From: Paracrocinitomix mangrovi
Lineage (GTDB): Bacteria; Bacteroidota; Bacteroidia; Flavobacteriales_D; Crocinitomicaceae
NCBI RefSeq assembly: GCF_019740355.2
Contig: NZ_CP091819.1
Span: forward strand, 620,001 to 684,000
Direction: 5' to 3'
Length of the DNA: 64,000 nucleotides
Shown here: positions 9,035 to 17,758 of the stretch, piece by piece
How the letters are laid out: every line of letters starts with the position of its first letter
How positions within the stretch are numbered: position 1 is the first letter of the stretch
The notes under the pieces: generated by a model
What the model saw: only the letters and a program-made list of their open reading frames with translations
What the model was told of the DNA's origin: nothing
Databases searched by the model: none
Translations under genes and position numbers: made by a program

Positions 9035-10294
9035 ATGAAATTTAGTGAGTTAGAACTTGAAGAGCAATTGTTAGATGCCATCTCTTATATGGGATTTGAA
9101 AATGCCACCCCAATACAAGAAAAAGCCATCCCTGAAATACTAGCCAATAAAGATCTTTTGGCATGTGCACAAACCGGCACAGGTAAAACAGCAGCTTTTG
9201 TCCTACCAATATTAAACAAACTGATTAACAAATCAGACAACTCAATTAACACTTTAATTATTGTTCCAACAAGAGAACTAGCTATTCAAATAGAACAGCA
9301 AATTCAAGGAATATCTTACTTTACAAGTGTAGGTTCACAAACAGTATATGGAGGTGGTGACGGAAAAGATTGGGAAATTCAAAAGGCAGCATTAAAAAGT
9401 GGAACAGATATAATAGTCGCAACCCCGGGAAAACTTATTTCTCACTTAAAATTGGGCTACGTAAACTTTAAAAATTTACAGCACTTGGTGTTGGATGAAG
9501 CTGATAGAATGCTGGACATGGGATTTATTGATGATATTAAAAAAATCATTTCTCACATTCCAAAAAAGAGACAAACATTAATGTTTAGTGCTACAATGCC
9601 TGATCAAATTAGAAGTTTGGCCAAACATATTCTTCATCAACCTGTTGAAATTTCGCTCTCAATCTCTAAACCTGCTGAAGGAGTGACACAAAAAGCATAT
9701 TTGTGTCATGATGATCAAAAATTAAAAATTCTTGACTTCATTCTAAAAGAAAGAGAGGATTACGATAGCATTATTATATTCTCCTCTACCAAGCAAAAAG
9801 TGTTTGACATAGTGCAATCACTCAAAAGAAGAAATTATATGGCTGAAGGAATATCTTCTAATTTGGAGCAATCTGATAGAGAAGAAGTTTTGAGAGGTTT
9901 TAGATCTAAACGAATCAGAATACTTGTAGCGACAGATGTGATGAGTAGAGGAATTGATATTAAAGGTATCAATATGGTGATCAATTATGACACACCTTCT
10001 GATGCAGAGGATTATGTGCACAGAGTTGGTCGTACAGCCAGAGCAAAATCTGAAGGAGAAGCATTTACTTTGATCAACAGTAAGGACATGGTAAAGTTTT
10101 CCAGAATTGAAAAGCTTATAGGAATGGAAATAGAGAAACTTGCTCCACCTACAGATTTTGGTGAAGGTCCTGAATGGAAAGTACCAGAAAGAAATAAGAA
10201 CAAGAAGAGAAACTTCAAGCATAAGCACAAGTCAAAAAATCACAAGCATAAAAATTCAGGCAAGAAGGGAAATAATAATCCTAAAAAAACGTAA
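9035..10294 (+). CDS. DEAD-box ATP-dependent RNA helicase (RhlE-like)
   Basis: Unwinds structured RNA, probably in ribosome assembly or mRNA decay. All core motifs are present: AQTGTGKTAA (Walker A), PTRELAIQ, TPGKL, DEAD at motif II, SAT at motif III, and ATDVMSRGID and HRVGRTARA in the second RecA domain. The last ~45 residues form a lysine/histidine/asparagine-rich low-complexity tail, common in RhlE-type proteins for RNA binding. Total length (419) is typical. It starts 22 bases after the Asp-box protein gene and may be read from that operon. The 116 bases downstream hold no gene I can support. Confidence 0.92.
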   Translation: MKFSELELEEQLLDAISYMGFENATPIQEKAIPEILANKDLLACAQTGTGKTAAFVLPILNKLINKSDNSINTLIIVPTRELAIQIEQQIQGISYFTSVGSQTVYGGGDGKDWEIQKAALKSGTDIIVATPGKLISHLKLGYVNFKNLQHLVLDEADRMLDMGFIDDIKKIISHIPKKRQTLMFSATMPDQIRSLAKHILHQPVEISLSISKPAEGVTQKAYLCHDDQKLKILDFILKEREDYDSIIIFSSTKQKVFDIVQSLKRRNYMAEGISSNLEQSDREEVLRGFRSKRIRILVATDVMSRGIDIKGINMVINYDTPSDAEDYVHRVGRTARAKSEGEAFTLINSKDMVKFSRIEKLIGMEIEKLAPPTDFGEGPEWKVPERNKNKKRNFKHKHKSKNHKHKNSGKKGNNNPKKT

Positions 10295-10410
10295 AAACCT
10301 TTCAAATAATAAAAGAATACCCATTTAAGAAAGACAAAGGCGTTACTTTTACAATAATCCTTCTTATTTTAGTGATACTATTATAACTCAAAACTATTTT
10401 ATCTTGACCT

Positions 10411-13400
10411 ATGCTGCGATTTTTAGTCACAACCATTTCGATATTATCTATAGTCAACCTATCATTTGCACAAAAAAAATACCAGGGATTACTTTGGGAA
10501 ATTAGTGGAAATGGACTTTCTGAACCAAGTTATTTGTATGGAACAATGCACGTTTCAAACAAACTTGCTTTTAATGTAAGCGACTCATTTTACCATTGTT
10601 TAAGCGGAGTTGATGCCATTGCTTTAGAATCATCTCCTGAAACCTGGATGGATGAATACAGAGAAATGGGCTCGTTTGGTGGCTGGGGCGGTTTTAATTA
10701 TGGATCCGATTTCTATAAGAAGGCTTTTAGTGTAGAAGAACCGGGAAATGAATTCATTTATGGTTTACTAGAGAATAAAAATGGATTGATGAACCAAATA
10801 TTATACAGATTCCATCCCGGAAATGAAGATTATCAAGAGAATACATATTTGGACATGTTCATCTTCCAGGCAGGCGCTAAAACATCCAGACCAATTCACA
10901 GTTTAGAAACTTTTGATGAAGTAAACGAATTGTCTGTTAAATCAATGACTCCGGATAAAGAGAAAAAACGTGATAACAGCAACAACAGTTATTTGGAAAA
11001 CAATGGTAAAAGAAAATATGTTTTACTTGAAGAAGCCTATAGACGTGGAGATTTAGATCAAATAGACTCACTGAGTAAGGCAAATAATCCAACCTCTGTT
11101 TATCACAAATACTTCATTGTTGAGCGAAATAAAAACATGATGAACCGATTGGATTCAATCATGAAAACCCAATCAGTATTTACTGGAATTGGAGCAGCAC
11201 ATTTACCAGGAGAAGAAGGAGCTATTGAATTATTGAGAGATAAAGGATACACGGTAAGACCTGTATCTAACAAGAGTACTAGCAAATCGCATAAAATGCG
11301 TAAAAAAATGGAGAGCTTGTATAGAGCTGTAGATTTCAAAAAAGTAGTTACTACAGACGGATTTATTGAAGTAAATGTACCAGGTAAGTTATATGAAATG
11401 CCAACCTATAGAAGAGGAAGATTAGAGTATTTATGCCCTGAGCCTATTAATGGTGGTTATTTCAGTGTTATTAGACTTTTTACTTTCGGATCAATCTATA
11501 ACAAAGAGCCTGAATATTATAAAGAAACCTTTGATAGCTTATTATACATTGCTACGCCGGGAGAAATTATGAAGAAGGATGAAATCAATGTCAATGGTCA
11601 CTTTGGTTACAACATCTTAACTAAAACTTCAAAGAATGCATTTGTAAATTATAACGTCTTCTTCACTCCTACCGAGATCATAGTATTTAAAGGATCAGGA
11701 ATTGGTGAATACATTGAAAAATCTGAACCTCAGTCATTCTTTAATAACATCAAACTTGCGCCTTTAAGCAGTGATTGGAAGACCATCTCTCCAAAATTTG
11801 CAGGTGCAAGCTGGTCAATGAAAGGTATGGTGTCAGGGCAAGATATGATTGAAGAAATGGATGAAACCTCAATAGATCCACTTTACCAATCTTATGATGC
11901 AGAAACCAAAGCTTATTTTCAGGTAATGAGATATCACTACAATGATCTTGATTACATTGAAGAAGATTCATTTGACCTTTATTTCCTTGGAAAAAAATAT
12001 GCAGATCAATTGGGATATGAAATCTACAACTCTACATATAATCATAACGGCACCTACGCTTATGTTACTCAGCAATTAAAGAAAGATGAAGATCATCCTG
12101 AAATGGCTGATCAATTAAGAATTAAAATTCTTACAAAAGCAGGTGCTTATTATATGATGTCCACTACTGCTGAAGATGCGGATGCCAATAAATTCTTTGA
12201 CAGCTTCAATTTTACAGCATATGATTTAAATGATGAATACGAAGTTTGGGAGGATACCAATCTATTTTACTCGGTTAACACCATTAAGAAGGATGATAAA
12301 CCGAATATGAGAAATATGGGATATGGCTACTTTAATTACCGTGAAGATGATGAGGAAGACAAATCATATTTGAGTGATACAAAATCAAAAAATCACTTTT
12401 ATCATAAAACAAATGAGTCTGTTTGGGTTGGATATGTAAAATTCCATGATTATGAAGGTGCTGATTCTTTAGAGCAGTTCTGGGATTATAGAACCGAAAG
12501 ATTAACTGATGAGAATGGTTTTATTGTATCTAGAAAAAAAGAAAGCAATAAAGATGGAGATTTGGTATTGGACTTTATGCTTTCAGATACAGGAAGTGCA
12601 AAAGGAATCTTAACCAAGTTTAGATTACATCATGGTGTACTTTACACCCTACAAACATTAATCGACACAATTGAAGGCCCATCAGCTTATCAGCAGAAGT
12701 TTTTTGATTCTTTCTCTCCTAAAGACACGTTGATTGGTAGAGATATCTTTGAAGATAAGGCTCAAGTTTTTATTGAACACGCGCTTGGAGAAGATAGTCT
12801 TCAAAAGGTAAACTCAATGAAATCAATTAACAAAGTTGACTTTCAGGACAAAGATGTAAGCGGCATTATTAAAATTTATAATGAGTTTGAATTTGATGAA
12901 GAAGAAGAAACTGATCAGAAAGAAGATTTGATAATGGCTCTAGGAAATAGAGAAGTTGAAGAGGCTTATGACTTTTTATATGAAGTATATGATTCAAACA
13001 ATTTCAATTCAGACCTTCAAATGATTGTATTAAAGTGTTTCTCTTATACTGAGACTCAACATGCCTATGATGCAATACAAGATTTATTAATTGAAAAAAC
13101 TCCTTTTACTGAAAAGAAAAGCAAGCTTTCTTTCTTCAATAATTTGTATGATTCACTTGAGTTAGCCACAGGTTATTATCCTGAAATGCTTGATTTGGTT
13201 GTTTATCCTGAATACAAACCATATGTAGTTGAATTACTTGCAGATGGATATAAGGACAAAATATTTGATTACAAACACTTTGCTCCGCGTAAAAATATCA
13301 TTTTCAGAGACGCTTACATTGAATTGAAAAGAACTGTTGCTAATCAAGAACAAGGTAAAAAGAAAGGGAATTACTACAATATCTCTCAAACTGCTAAATA

Positions 13401-14019
13401 TCACACTTTGTTTATGGATTACTACGCGTTAATGTGTGGATTTAAGAAAAATGGAGTACAAGAAACTGACAAGTTCTTTAAGGATATATACCGCATTAAA
13501 AACAAAAAGTTTTTACTTGAAGCAGAAATCATTCATCATCAATTGGGCTTAGATGTTGATACAGCAAAAATTAATGAGGTTGCAAATGACCTTGACTACA
13601 GAGTATGGGCCTATAACAGATTGGATGATGAAGAAATGTTAGAATTCTACACTCCTACTATCACACAGGAAGATATGGCATTTGCTTTATTGTATAATAA
13701 AGGCTATGATGAAGAAGAAGATACTGTTGTTTTTGTCAGAAAAGAATATGTAGACAATGGTAAAGACCAGGGTTATGTTTATTTCTTCAAGAGAAAAACT
13801 GAAGACACTAAAAACTGGATGATTGATTATGTAGGATTAATGCCGGCTGAAGAAAATGAAATGGATACACATGTAGACACTAAGAAAGGATTGTCGGTTA
13901 AAAATGATGAAGAAATTGAGCTTACAATAGAAAAAACCCTGGAGATCTATGAATACGAACACCGTAAAAGAGTGGTTGTAACAGGATATGACTGGGGAAG
14001 TTGGGGTGGTCTCTTCTAG
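10411..14019 (+). CDS. secreted TraB/GumN-domain protein with very long unknown C-terminal region
   Basis: A 1202-residue protein with a signal peptide (cleavage near SFAQ). Residues ~25-300 match the TraB/PrgY/GumN fold: WEISGNGLSEPSYLYGTMHVS at the front (GT-x-H motif), an ALESSPETW glutamate segment, and FTGIGAAHLPGEEG at the end of the domain. The remaining ~900 residues carry no domain I recognise; they are rich in acidic and aromatic residues, and the ~850-1000 region may be helical repeats. TraB-like domains are proposed metalloproteases. A -7-like TATCTTG sits just 4 bases before the ATG. The GTG-start lipoprotein gene follows 19 bases after its stop, probably in the same transcript. 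Confidence 0.75.
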   Translation: MLRFLVTTISILSIVNLSFAQKKYQGLLWEISGNGLSEPSYLYGTMHVSNKLAFNVSDSFYHCLSGVDAIALESSPETWMDEYREMGSFGGWGGFNYGSDFYKKAFSVEEPGNEFIYGLLENKNGLMNQILYRFHPGNEDYQENTYLDMFIFQAGAKTSRPIHSLETFDEVNELSVKSMTPDKEKKRDNSNNSYLENNGKRKYVLLEEAYRRGDLDQIDSLSKANNPTSVYHKYFIVERNKNMMNRLDSIMKTQSVFTGIGAAHLPGEEGAIELLRDKGYTVRPVSNKSTSKSHKMRKKMESLYRAVDFKKVVTTDGFIEVNVPGKLYEMPTYRRGRLEYLCPEPINGGYFSVIRLFTFGSIYNKEPEYYKETFDSLLYIATPGEIMKKDEINVNGHFGYNILTKTSKNAFVNYNVFFTPTEIIVFKGSGIGEYIEKSEPQSFFNNIKLAPLSSDWKTISPKFAGASWSMKGMVSGQDMIEEMDETSIDPLYQSYDAETKAYFQVMRYHYNDLDYIEEDSFDLYFLGKKYADQLGYEIYNSTYNHNGTYAYVTQQLKKDEDHPEMADQLRIKILTKAGAYYMMSTTAEDADANKFFDSFNFTAYDLNDEYEVWEDTNLFYSVNTIKKDDKPNMRNMGYGYFNYREDDEEDKSYLSDTKSKNHFYHKTNESVWVGYVKFHDYEGADSLEQFWDYRTERLTDENGFIVSRKKESNKDGDLVLDFMLSDTGSAKGILTKFRLHHGVLYTLQTLIDTIEGPSAYQQKFFDSFSPKDTLIGRDIFEDKAQVFIEHALGEDSLQKVNSMKSINKVDFQDKDVSGIIKIYNEFEFDEEEETDQKEDLIMALGNREVEEAYDFLYEVYDSNNFNSDLQMIVLKCFSYTETQHAYDAIQDLLIEKTPFTEKKSKLSFFNNLYDSLELATGYYPEMLDLVVYPEYKPYVVELLADGYKDKIFDYKHFAPRKNIIFRDAYIELKRTVANQEQGKKKGNYYNISQTAKYHTLFMDYYALMCGFKKNGVQETDKFFKDIYRIKNKKFLLEAEIIHHQLGLDVDTAKINEVANDLDYRVWAYNRLDDEEMLEFYTPTITQEDMAFALLYNKGYDEEEDTVVFVRKEYVDNGKDQGYVYFFKRKTEDTKNWMIDYVGLMPAEENEMDTHVDTKKGLSVKNDEEIELTIEKTLEIYEYEHRKRVVVTGYDWGSWGGLF

Positions 14020-14038
14020 CCTAATACATCTTTGCTGA

Positions 14039-14776
14039 GTGAAATACTTTTTACCATTCGTGCTGTTGTTGCTTTTTGTGGCTTGCGATTCAAATAACAA
14101 TGAAATTGATATTGACAATCAAGAACAAAAACAAGATGAAGTTAATCTTCAAATCACGCAATGTTCTATAAAATGGGATAATTTCACAGATCAATTGGAA
14201 ATAGAATCTGCTGATACAGATTATCAAAAGGAACAAGATTCCTTGAGAAAAGTATTAATGGAATTAAAAGAAAGTACAGCTTTAAAAGAAAGTATTTTAC
14301 AAGAACTGTATTTGAGATCTAATGCAGAAATTGAAGGAGATCTGGTAAAAGTAGGGATAGATTTTAATTTACATGGCTTTGACTGCGGCGCACCAGATTG
14401 CTATTCTACCAGCCTTAGTTTTTCGTTTCCGCAAAGTGAATTGAAGCAAATGCCGGATAAAATTGAAGTAACCATTTCAGAAACCGGATGCGTTGATAAA
14501 GAATATAACACTATCTCTAAATTCCATAAAAAAGCCTTTCAAAAAGAGTTTGTGATTTATGGAAATAACAAAAATCAATATCTGGTTATATATAACTATG
14601 ATCCTGAAATTGTTGATTATGCTCTTTTCTTTGACAATCTTGATACCCAACCTACAAAAGAAAATGCAATGCATGTACTTTCTTTATTTGAAGAAAGTGA
14701 AGAATATGAAGACGTACCCTACAGGAGTAGAAACTTGTCTTTTGTTGAATACGAGTTTATGATTCCTTCAAAATAG
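14039..14776 (+). CDS. lipoprotein of unknown function
   Basis: A 245-residue protein with a clear lipobox, VALVCD-like LLLLFVAC|DSNN, so it should be lipidated at Cys16. The start is GTG at 14039; no in-frame ATG precedes the signal. The mature part has an asparagine/aspartate-rich linker, a short coiled coil (~55-95) and then a compact domain with several cysteines (DCGAPDCYS and ETGCVD). I recognise no family. Its stop is 5 bases from the stop of the convergent flavoprotein gene. Confidence 0.65.
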   Translation: MKYFLPFVLLLLFVACDSNNNEIDIDNQEQKQDEVNLQITQCSIKWDNFTDQLEIESADTDYQKEQDSLRKVLMELKESTALKESILQELYLRSNAEIEGDLVKVGIDFNLHGFDCGAPDCYSTSLSFSFPQSELKQMPDKIEVTISETGCVDKEYNTISKFHKKAFQKEFVIYGNNKNQYLVIYNYDPEIVDYALFFDNLDTQPTKENAMHVLSLFEESEEYEDVPYRSRNLSFVEYEFMIPSK

Positions 14777-14781
14777 AACAA

Positions 14782-15732
14782 CTATTTACCTACCAACCTT
14801 TTAATAATGGCAGCAACTGGCTCTATCTTTGTAGTATTTTCAATAGTTGGACCTGCACACCAAACAGTTTTATAAGTTGCACTAAATGCTGATTTTTCTA
14901 AGGCTTTCATTCCCTTTACAAATGTCAACATCTTCACCCATTTCTTTAAACGTTTGTTTTTTGAAAGTACACGCTCAAACCAGTTTTGCTTTGTTCCTAT
15001 TTTTTGAACATACGGTGTATTGATAACAGTGCATGGAGTTCCTGAGACTTTAGTACTCATTACAATATCATCCTTACCAAAATCTACACAAGCTTGTTTG
15101 TATTCATCTGACACATCAGATTCTTCTGAGGCTATAAAGATACTTCCAACAGATACGCCACAAGCACCTAATGACATGATGTAATCTAAATCCTCTTTAT
15201 TACCAACACCTCCTGCAGAAATAATAGGAATAGCACAATTTTCATTTAAGAGTGGTATCAATTCTTCAGGACTCATATTTCCTGCATGCCCTCCTGCCCT
15301 ATTGTTTACGGCAATTACGGCATCAGCACCTAATTCCTCTACTTTTTTTGCGTATGCTAAATCTACAACATCACAAAATACTTTTATGCCAGCTGGTTTA
15401 CAGGCTTCAATGACTTCTTTAGGATTACCCAATGATGTTATAATGAAATCTACTTTTTTATCCAGACATGTTTTTAACTGAGTAGCAACTTTAGGGTTGG
15501 ATTTATTTACAATTAAATTAATTCCAATGGCACCATCAGTTTTAGAGCGAATTTCATCTAAAGCTGCTCTAAATTCTTCATCCGTTCTATAATTCAAAGC
15601 AGGAATACAAGTTGCAATCCCATTATTGGCTCCGGCAATCAACATTTTAGCATTTGATACTAAAAACATTGGCGCCATAATAATCGGATATTCAATATTC
15701 AGTATTTCGGTAAGAGATGGTTTTGCACTCAT
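14782..15732 (-). CDS. nitronate monooxygenase / FabK-like FMN oxidoreductase
   Basis: A TIM-barrel flavoprotein of the 2-nitropropane dioxygenase/FabK family (316 residues). Family motifs are IIMAPM at the N-terminus, the NNRAGGHAG loop and ISAGGVGNKEDL with GVSVGSIF for FMN phosphate binding. These proteins detoxify nitronates or, in the FabK branch, reduce enoyl-ACP; the sequence alone does not decide between them. It reads leftward from its own promoter region (see 15762-15790) and converges on the lipoprotein gene. Confidence 0.85.
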   Translation of the reverse strand: MSAKPSLTEILNIEYPIIMAPMFLVSNAKMLIAGANNGIATCIPALNYRTDEEFRAALDEIRSKTDGAIGINLIVNKSNPKVATQLKTCLDKKVDFIITSLGNPKEVIEACKPAGIKVFCDVVDLAYAKKVEELGADAVIAVNNRAGGHAGNMSPEELIPLLNENCAIPIISAGGVGNKEDLDYIMSLGACGVSVGSIFIASEESDVSDEYKQACVDFGKDDIVMSTKVSGTPCTVINTPYVQKIGTKQNWFERVLSKNKRLKKWVKMLTFVKGMKALEKSAFSATYKTVWCAGPTIENTTKIEPVAAIIKRLVGK

Positions 15733-15761
15733 GTGTTTAATTTATTGAGATGAAACTAATG

Positions 15762-15790
15762 TAAATGTACAATATTTTATGCATGCATAA
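15762..15790 (-). promoter_or_regulatory. promoter -7 box with adjoining 14-bp palindrome
   Basis: Read on the minus strand, TACATTTA (15762-15769) fits the Bacteroidota -7 element and lies 29 bases before the flavoprotein start. Just upstream is a perfect 14-bp palindrome, TTATGCATGCATAA (15777-15790), in the spacer between the -7 and the expected -33 region. A repressor dimer bound there would block RNA polymerase, so it is a candidate operator. Confidence 0.45.
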
Positions 15791-15803
15791 CATTGTATAG
15801 CAT

Positions 15804-15842
15804 AAAAAAATTCCAAACCTTCGTATTAGATTTGGAATTTTT
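15804..15842 (-). terminator. intrinsic terminator of the 16908-15868 gene
   Basis: Perfect 12-bp inverted repeat (15806-15817 with 15831-15842, 13-base loop). On the minus strand the second arm runs into seven T residues. It lies 25 bases past the stop of the minus-strand lipoprotein gene and before the next minus-strand promoter, exactly where a terminator is needed. Confidence 0.75.
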
Positions 15843-15867
15843 ACAAGTATCATGTGTGATCTAAGTC

Positions 15868-16908
15868 TTATTCGTCTAGATCTTTACGCATTTGATTTTG
15901 CTCAAATTTTCTAATTCTCTCTCTCAACAATCTTGCGTAATCTTTTCCATCTTTAATTCTATAATCTGTGTATGATTTTTCAGCCCATTCTAAGGCACCA
16001 TAAATATCTCCATTGATTTCAGAATATACAGCCATATTGTAACAAGCTTTACCTGCTACTTTTCTTTTAGGACTTTTGGTAGCTAATAACCATTTTTCAG
16101 CAGCTCCGTCAAAATTGTTAACCTGAGCTCTTCTATGCCCCATTTTTATTTCAGGACTTCCCCCTTTAAAGTATTCTCTCCATACTCTAAATCTCTGATC
16201 TTCAAATCTTCCACCATAATATCTACCGATTTGTGTTCCCAATTGCTTTACAGCTTGTCCTCTTTTAAGGATTGTACTTGCTGCTTTAACTGGGTTAATT
16301 CCAGATCCTGTAGAAACTATTTGATCTCTCCACCAAAATTCATCTCTGATCCATTTGTTTTTTGGATCATAAATTCTCCATCCTGTTTTTATCCAGGTTC
16401 TACTTGTAGCAGTATGTCTAAGTACAGGAACATTTCCTAATGGTGTTGATTGATTAACTGTTTCAGTGCTATAGCTAATTTTAGTATCTGTATCAAATAC
16501 TTCTAACACAACTAAAATTTGAACTTCGTTAGAATCACAAATTCTTTGAACTTCATCCCATGGAAGTTGAGCAGGAAAAATATCCATTCCTCCCCCTTTT
16601 ACAGTCATGCTATCCAGCATTAACACTTTTTTAAATCTAGGATTTTGCGTCAATTCTGAAAATGCTCCTTCCACAGCAGCTTTTGATCCTTCTTGATCTA
16701 CATTTCCTTCAAGCGTAAGTGCATTATCGATTACATCTAAAACTTTAGCAGCTCCTGCAGAGTAACTTCTATTAATCACTCCTACCGTTTCAAATTCTTT
16801 TTCAAGAAAAACTGGTGCTGGTTCAGTTACTGTTGTATAAATGCGATTTTTGCAGGCACTTAACGCTCCTACAAATACTAAAACTAGTAACAGGTATAAA
16901 CTTTTCAT
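15868..16908 (-). CDS. lipoprotein of unknown function (possibly DUF6340)
   Basis: A 346-residue protein with a lipoprotein signal ending VGALSAC|KN. The middle part (~45-240) resembles the Bacteroidota DUF6340 family as I remember it: VGVINRSYS at the front, a conserved LPWDEVQRICDSN segment and a GWRIYDPKNKWIRDEFWW strand region. The C-terminal part has TPR-like helices (AGKACYNMAVYSEINGDI, ALEWAEKSYT). An outer-membrane periplasmic-facing anchor is likely; no enzymatic motif is visible. It is followed by a strong terminator and preceded by a 52-base gap to the iron-sulfur gene. Confidence 0.6.
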   Translation of the reverse strand: MKSLYLLLVLVFVGALSACKNRIYTTVTEPAPVFLEKEFETVGVINRSYSAGAAKVLDVIDNALTLEGNVDQEGSKAAVEGAFSELTQNPRFKKVLMLDSMTVKGGGMDIFPAQLPWDEVQRICDSNEVQILVVLEVFDTDTKISYSTETVNQSTPLGNVPVLRHTATSRTWIKTGWRIYDPKNKWIRDEFWWRDQIVSTGSGINPVKAASTILKRGQAVKQLGTQIGRYYGGRFEDQRFRVWREYFKGGSPEIKMGHRRAQVNNFDGAAEKWLLATKSPKRKVAGKACYNMAVYSEINGDIYGALEWAEKSYTDYRIKDGKDYARLLRERIRKFEQNQMRKDLDE

Positions 16909-16960
16909 TACGTGTAATTTGGGGTTTGCTTTGGCAAACTTGGTTTCTAATTTCCCTACA

Positions 16961-17749
16961 CTACAAATCTGATGCCGAACTTATCATTTCAGCAATATCT
17001 AAAACTTTTATATCGTTTTCTTTATTGAAATTTTTAACTCCATCAGTCATCATTGTATTGCAAAATGGACATCCTGTAGCAATAATGTTGGCATTGGTAG
17101 CCAAGGCATCTTCAGTTCTTTCAATATTTACTTCCTTATCTCCTTTTTCAGCTTCCTTAAACATCTGAGCTCCACCTGCTCCACAACATAAACCTTTAGC
17201 CTTGCAACGTTTCATCTCAACCAATTCAGCATCTAATTTTTTCAATACTTCTCTTGGTGCTTCATATACTTCATTGGCACGACCTAAATAACAAGGATCA
17301 TGGAAAGTGATTTTTTTACCTTTAAAAGCTCCACCTTCTACTTTCAATCTTCCTTCTTTAAATAGGCTCTCTAAAAGTTGAGTATGGTGAACCACTTCAT
17401 AATTCCCTCCCAATCCGGGATATTCATTTTTAAGTGTATTAAAACAATGAGGACAAGCAGTTACAATTTTCTTCACTTCATAACCATCAAGCACCTGAAT
17501 ATTCATCATGGCTTGCATTTGAAATAAGAATTCGTTACCTGCTCTTTTTGCCGGATCACCAGTACAAGATTCTTCAGTTCCCAAAACTGCAAACTTAACG
17601 TTGCATTGGTTTAAGATCTTTACAATTGCCTTGGTGATCTTTTTAGCTCTATCATCAAAACTACCTGCGCATCCTACCCAAAACAAAATTTCCGGTGTTT
17701 CTCCTGCGGCCATCATTTCGGCCATTGTTGGAACTTTTAATTCACTCAT
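16961..17749 (-). CDS. CCG-domain iron-sulfur protein (HdrB/GlpC C-terminal type)
   Basis: A 262-residue soluble protein made of two cysteine-rich CCG domains: GCAGSFD..., SCTGDP..., ACPHC in the first half and HDPCYLGR..., CCGAGG..., TGCPFC in the second. These bind a noncubane or [4Fe-4S] cluster and act as the electron entry or exit module of heterodisulfide-reductase-like or ETF:quinone oxidoreductase-like complexes. Its natural partner is the membrane iron-sulfur protein at 19034-20365; in many organisms the two halves form a single polypeptide. It lies 9 bases downstream of the DUF1015 gene, in the same minus-strand operon. Confidence 0.85.
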   Translation of the reverse strand: MSELKVPTMAEMMAAGETPEILFWVGCAGSFDDRAKKITKAIVKILNQCNVKFAVLGTEESCTGDPAKRAGNEFLFQMQAMMNIQVLDGYEVKKIVTACPHCFNTLKNEYPGLGGNYEVVHHTQLLESLFKEGRLKVEGGAFKGKKITFHDPCYLGRANEVYEAPREVLKKLDAELVEMKRCKAKGLCCGAGGAQMFKEAEKGDKEVNIERTEDALATNANIIATGCPFCNTMMTDGVKNFNKENDIKVLDIAEMISSASDL

Positions 17750-17758
17750 CTTTTTCTC

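Noticed and set aside
9818-10228. Minus-strand reading frame of 136 codons opposite the helicase
   Set aside because: It is the mirror of a well-supported helicase gene and its product has no recognisable feature.
10285-10386. Reading frame ending KEYPFKKDKGVTFTIILLILVILL between the helicase and the TraB gene
   Set aside because: It looks like a tiny membrane peptide but has no ATG, GTG or TTG start in a sensible place; it may be a gene remnant or chance.
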